DNA from: Parascedosporium putredinis
Lineage: Eukaryota > Ascomycota > Sordariomycetes > Microascales > Microascaceae
Assembly: GCA_949357655.1 (NCBI GenBank)
Contig: CASHTG010000018.1
Coordinates: 1,426,001-1,490,000, forward strand
Direction: 5' to 3'
DNA: 64,000 bases
Below the pieces are notes generated by a model. It was not told the DNA's origin, did no database searches, and saw only the letters and a program-made list of their open reading frames with translations. The position numbers and the translations under genes were made by a program. Each line of letters starts with the position of its first letter. The stretch's first letter is position 1. This document shows, in pieces, positions 61,401-64,000 of this stretch.

Positions 61401-63670
61401 GCATCCTAGGTCAGTGAGTTGTATGAAACTCTCGATGCTATCAGAGTCCACCGTCACTTCGTCACTCTTTATGGACTCTTATGCTTCTGATATCCCCAAC
61501 GAGGCGTCTTCTTTCTCCCGGAATGGATATCAGCCGTGAATTTCATTCTTTGAGTCGGTCTAGGGTTTCGATCGCAGTCTCTGGCTCAGGTTTCTTATAC
61601 TTTTGACGCCTCAGCTTCGGGGGAATTGTTATCTAGGGAAGCAAGAATGACCAGAGTGCTTTTCAAGGGGGACTGATGGGCGGCGTGTTTAAAGTACATT
61701 TATATCTCTAGATATATGAAGCCTGAATCGAAAGGCTAATGGTCATGAGAAGCAAGATACCCTCTCCTAGGTAACCACAATCACTTGTATATCCGTAGGC
61801 CCTTTACATCCGTATATTCTAACCAACCTTTAGGTTTCATGGTCATTGACTAGAATGCCATTTCGAGAACCCTGAGTTGTTCTGTAGCAAGGAACTATGA
61901 AGATTAGTGTCACGCCAGACTGCCCGCCTTCGGTAAACACATGTAGTCAACCGCAGCCTCGGCGGAAACATGGCCAACCGGGAATCATGGATGTGTCAAT
62001 CAATAGCCACGTGCCACTGGCCCTTCTAGTGTTTCCAGACCCCTCCCGGGCGAAGCGTTTGGATAGCGGTGATGTTTCTCAATGATACATGTACTGGCCG
62101 ACGACTATCGTCGCAGACAACAGGACATCCGCCTACATCGTTTCATTTCTTCCCACGAAAGGCGTTCAAATCAGGTTCCATGCAGATTCTACAAGATTTT
62201 CTTGGATGAATATCTTATGGAGGCCCTGGCCTATTCTTCGCAAAGCCTCGCGTATCGACCGCTCTAGGTAGAATAGTTAGAGTTTGCGGTGATCTACCGC
62301 GCACAGCGCCCAAGGTATTGAAGTTGCTTTAAAAGACACTATCTAGAGTATATAAGCCTGTATTGCATCCCGGGGGCACTGGACATGGACAAACAGTTCT
62401 CACAATGTAGAGAGTATCCCACTCTTCTCGCCCTGAACGAAGAAAAACACGCCGCCTGGAAAATAAACCGGCCTTCTCGTTGCGAGAGGGGAGAGGTATC
62501 ACCGTGAGCGAATGTGTAAGGGAAAGGCCATTAAGGGAAAGGCCGTTGTTAGGATATAACATGAGCTTCGAACTCCTCGTCATTTGTCATTCACGGCTCC
62601 TTGAGTCAACAGGAACTGAAAAATATGCTCTATGGCATTGATACAGATTCGCTTTTCATCGTGACGACCGTGGTCATGGTACTCTCAAGCTCAAGGAAGC
62701 CTGGGGAATCTCAGGAAATCAAAAGGAGAGGAAGTTAGGGGTGAAAATAAGCAGATAGCAAGGGTGGCGTTTTATATCTTGAGCCACCGAGGTTGGTGAT
62801 TCTTGGTTCCATGCTGGTGGTTGCGCTGCCGACTTCACTCAAAGGTTGATTGGCTTGACTTTTATATTTTCATTGATACTGTACGGATGTATGTCAATTG
62901 ATTCAGCATGAGCCATCTAATTGGGATACAGACACACTTAAAAGCCGCCGAAAGAAACCACCCCTTTGCTATCTCCAGATCTCGACTCTCGACGCCACAA
63001 AGCAGATATCCTGAAAGGGTGAGGTTGAAAACATGCACTAAACCGAGTAGGGGTTGAACGATGAGCCAATGGCGGCGATGCTAATTGTCCAAGTAAACGA
63101 GAAAAATTCCCTCTTCAGGAAAGGTCCTGGCCCCTCGGGAATACATAATTTCCCTTTTGTCTCCCAACAAAAAAGACACTTGCGCCCGGCGGAAAATTGC
63201 GGATCTAGGAGCGAGACAGAAGTGCACATTGGGCAGCTGGACCGTCCTAAAACAATTTAGATGGTGTTCATATCTGATATCTTCCTTATTCTTTTCTTCT
63301 TTCTTTTTCTCCAATAGACGAGGTCGTCGGAGGTTCCCAAAGTGGAAGACGTTGATCGACTATTTAAGCGGGCCAGTCCCTGGAATTTGTGCATCAAACG
63401 GGGATTGCGGGTCGCCCATGTGCGAGGCACGACGTCACTCCTCACTCACCCCTACACTCATCATAGCCGTTGACCTTGGTGCCTTTTTTGTTTTTCTTGA
63501 CGGACTACTCTTTCCAGTCAAAATTTCAATTAATTGCGTATTTTCTTCTCCATTGCTTATACGACTGCTCACCGTCGCCCTCTCGTTCCTTTTGTGTTCA
63601 CGGCCATTGGCCTTCAAGAACCTGCGTCCAATCCCCCCCCCCGCAGGTTACCTTGACACACTCGGCCAAA

Positions 63671-64000
63671 ATGTTGTTGTGGTACGCTATCCTCGACCGG
63701 AGAGCTGTTTAGTGGGAAATTGTTTACTAAAACTCAATGTTTAGGTACCAATCTATACTGGCCCGTCGGCCGGTGCTCACACAGAGCGTCACGACCGCAG
63801 TCCTGAACACCGTTGGAGACATCACTGCCCAGCAGGCGGTTGAGAAGCGGGGAAAGATCATGACTGGAAGCGTACTGCACGAATGGCTCTCTACGGAGGA
63901 AGTAAGTTCTCTCAGCGTGTTGGCATATCTGCCTCTTCCCGTCCTTCTTTCGTCCCTCTCCTCGTCGTCTTCCCTTTCCCAGTTCTGTTTATCTATTGCG
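63671..64000 (+). CDS. sym1: SYM1, Mpv17/PMP22-family mitochondrial inner-membrane protein, 5' part only
   Basis: Stress-related channel-type protein of the mitochondrial inner membrane. Only the beginning is in the window: exon 1 63671-63681 (ATGTTGTTGTG), a 63-bp intron (GTACGC donor, TTTACTAAAA branch, TTTAG acceptor), exon 2 63745-63901, then a GTAAGT donor with intron sequence to the edge. The protein reads MLLWYQSILARRPVLTQSVT, followed by GDITAQQAVEKRG and, after one apparent base loss in the A run at 63853-63855, WKRTARMALYGG. WYQ at the first splice junction, RPVLTQS and GD-TAQQ-E are standard Sym1/Mpv17 features. The tiny 11-nt first coding exon means ORF-based annotation would miss the start. 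Confidence 0.9.

Larger units (their letters stand above)
37721..63670. other. Gene desert of about 26 kb
   Basis: I recognise no protein, tRNA, rRNA or intact transposon anywhere in this stretch on either strand. Open frames are short, overlapping and compositionally random; the longest (53902-54786 and 45329-46009) begin without a convincing start and have no family signature. The base composition is near 50 percent GC by eye, without the AT-rich, stop-laden signature of RIP-mutated repeats. Scattered features include a GACTGGCTTG direct repeat (38247-38269), a CTTG tetranucleotide repeat (42227-42246), A15 at 45693-45707 and a 10-bp palindrome (58398-58418). AT-rich palindromic words such as ATCAATTGAT recur. 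Unannotated noncoding transcripts or an unusual long regulatory domain are possible. Confidence 0.55.

Noticed and set aside
35664..63670. Centromere or RIP-degraded repeat block
   Set aside because: The stretch is not AT-rich and does not show the TpA-rich, stop-dense pattern expected of either.

Overview
The window is nuclear DNA of a filamentous ascomycete (Pezizomycotina; the protein set best fits Sordariomycetes, probably Hypocreales, though I cannot place it further without a search). The evidence is short GT-AG introns of about 60-220 bp with CTAAC/CTAAT-type branch points, C-rich third codon positions, and recognisable fungal eukaryotic proteins. I see no rRNA or tRNA gene, no CRISPR array, no autonomous transposon and no AT-rich RIP-like block.

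Layout. From the left: a 2.4 kb gene-free leader; PNG1 (+, inactive-type peptide N-glycanase homologue); a small Cys-rich protein of unknown function (+); a MEMO-family protein (+); a 4.3 kb gene-free gap; a plasma-membrane Qa-SNARE syntaxin of the Sso1 type (+); an unrecognised acidic protein (-); the RING subunit APC11 of the anaphase-promoting complex (-), divergent from a mitochondrial two-domain rhodanese of the TUM1/3-mercaptopyruvate sulfurtransferase type (+); ribosomal protein uS5/RPS2 (+); a very long unrecognised proline-rich gene (-, about 1,700 codons), divergent from a gene with a retropepsin-like DSGST motif (+); a G1-type cyclin (-). After that comes about 28 kb (35.7-63.7 kb) in which I recognise no gene, and finally the first two exons of SYM1 (Mpv17/PMP22 family, +), cut by the right edge.

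Most genes are unrelated housekeeping functions: protein quality control, secretion, cell-cycle control (both APC11 and a G1 cyclin), sulfur metabolism and translation. The exception is the divergent proline-rich/retropepsin-like pair, which looks like an accessory two-gene unit of unknown role and is the best candidate here for something undescribed.

A warning for any reader: ten of the twelve genes are interrupted by apparent reading-frame breaks (25 in my count). Every break is resolved by adding exactly one base, usually in a short homopolymer run (mostly C/G), and none by removing one. Even RPS2 has three. The simplest explanation is systematic homopolymer under-calling in the assembly, so these genes should not be called pseudogenes. 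After adding one base per break, every complete CDS length becomes a multiple of three with the splice sites given here.
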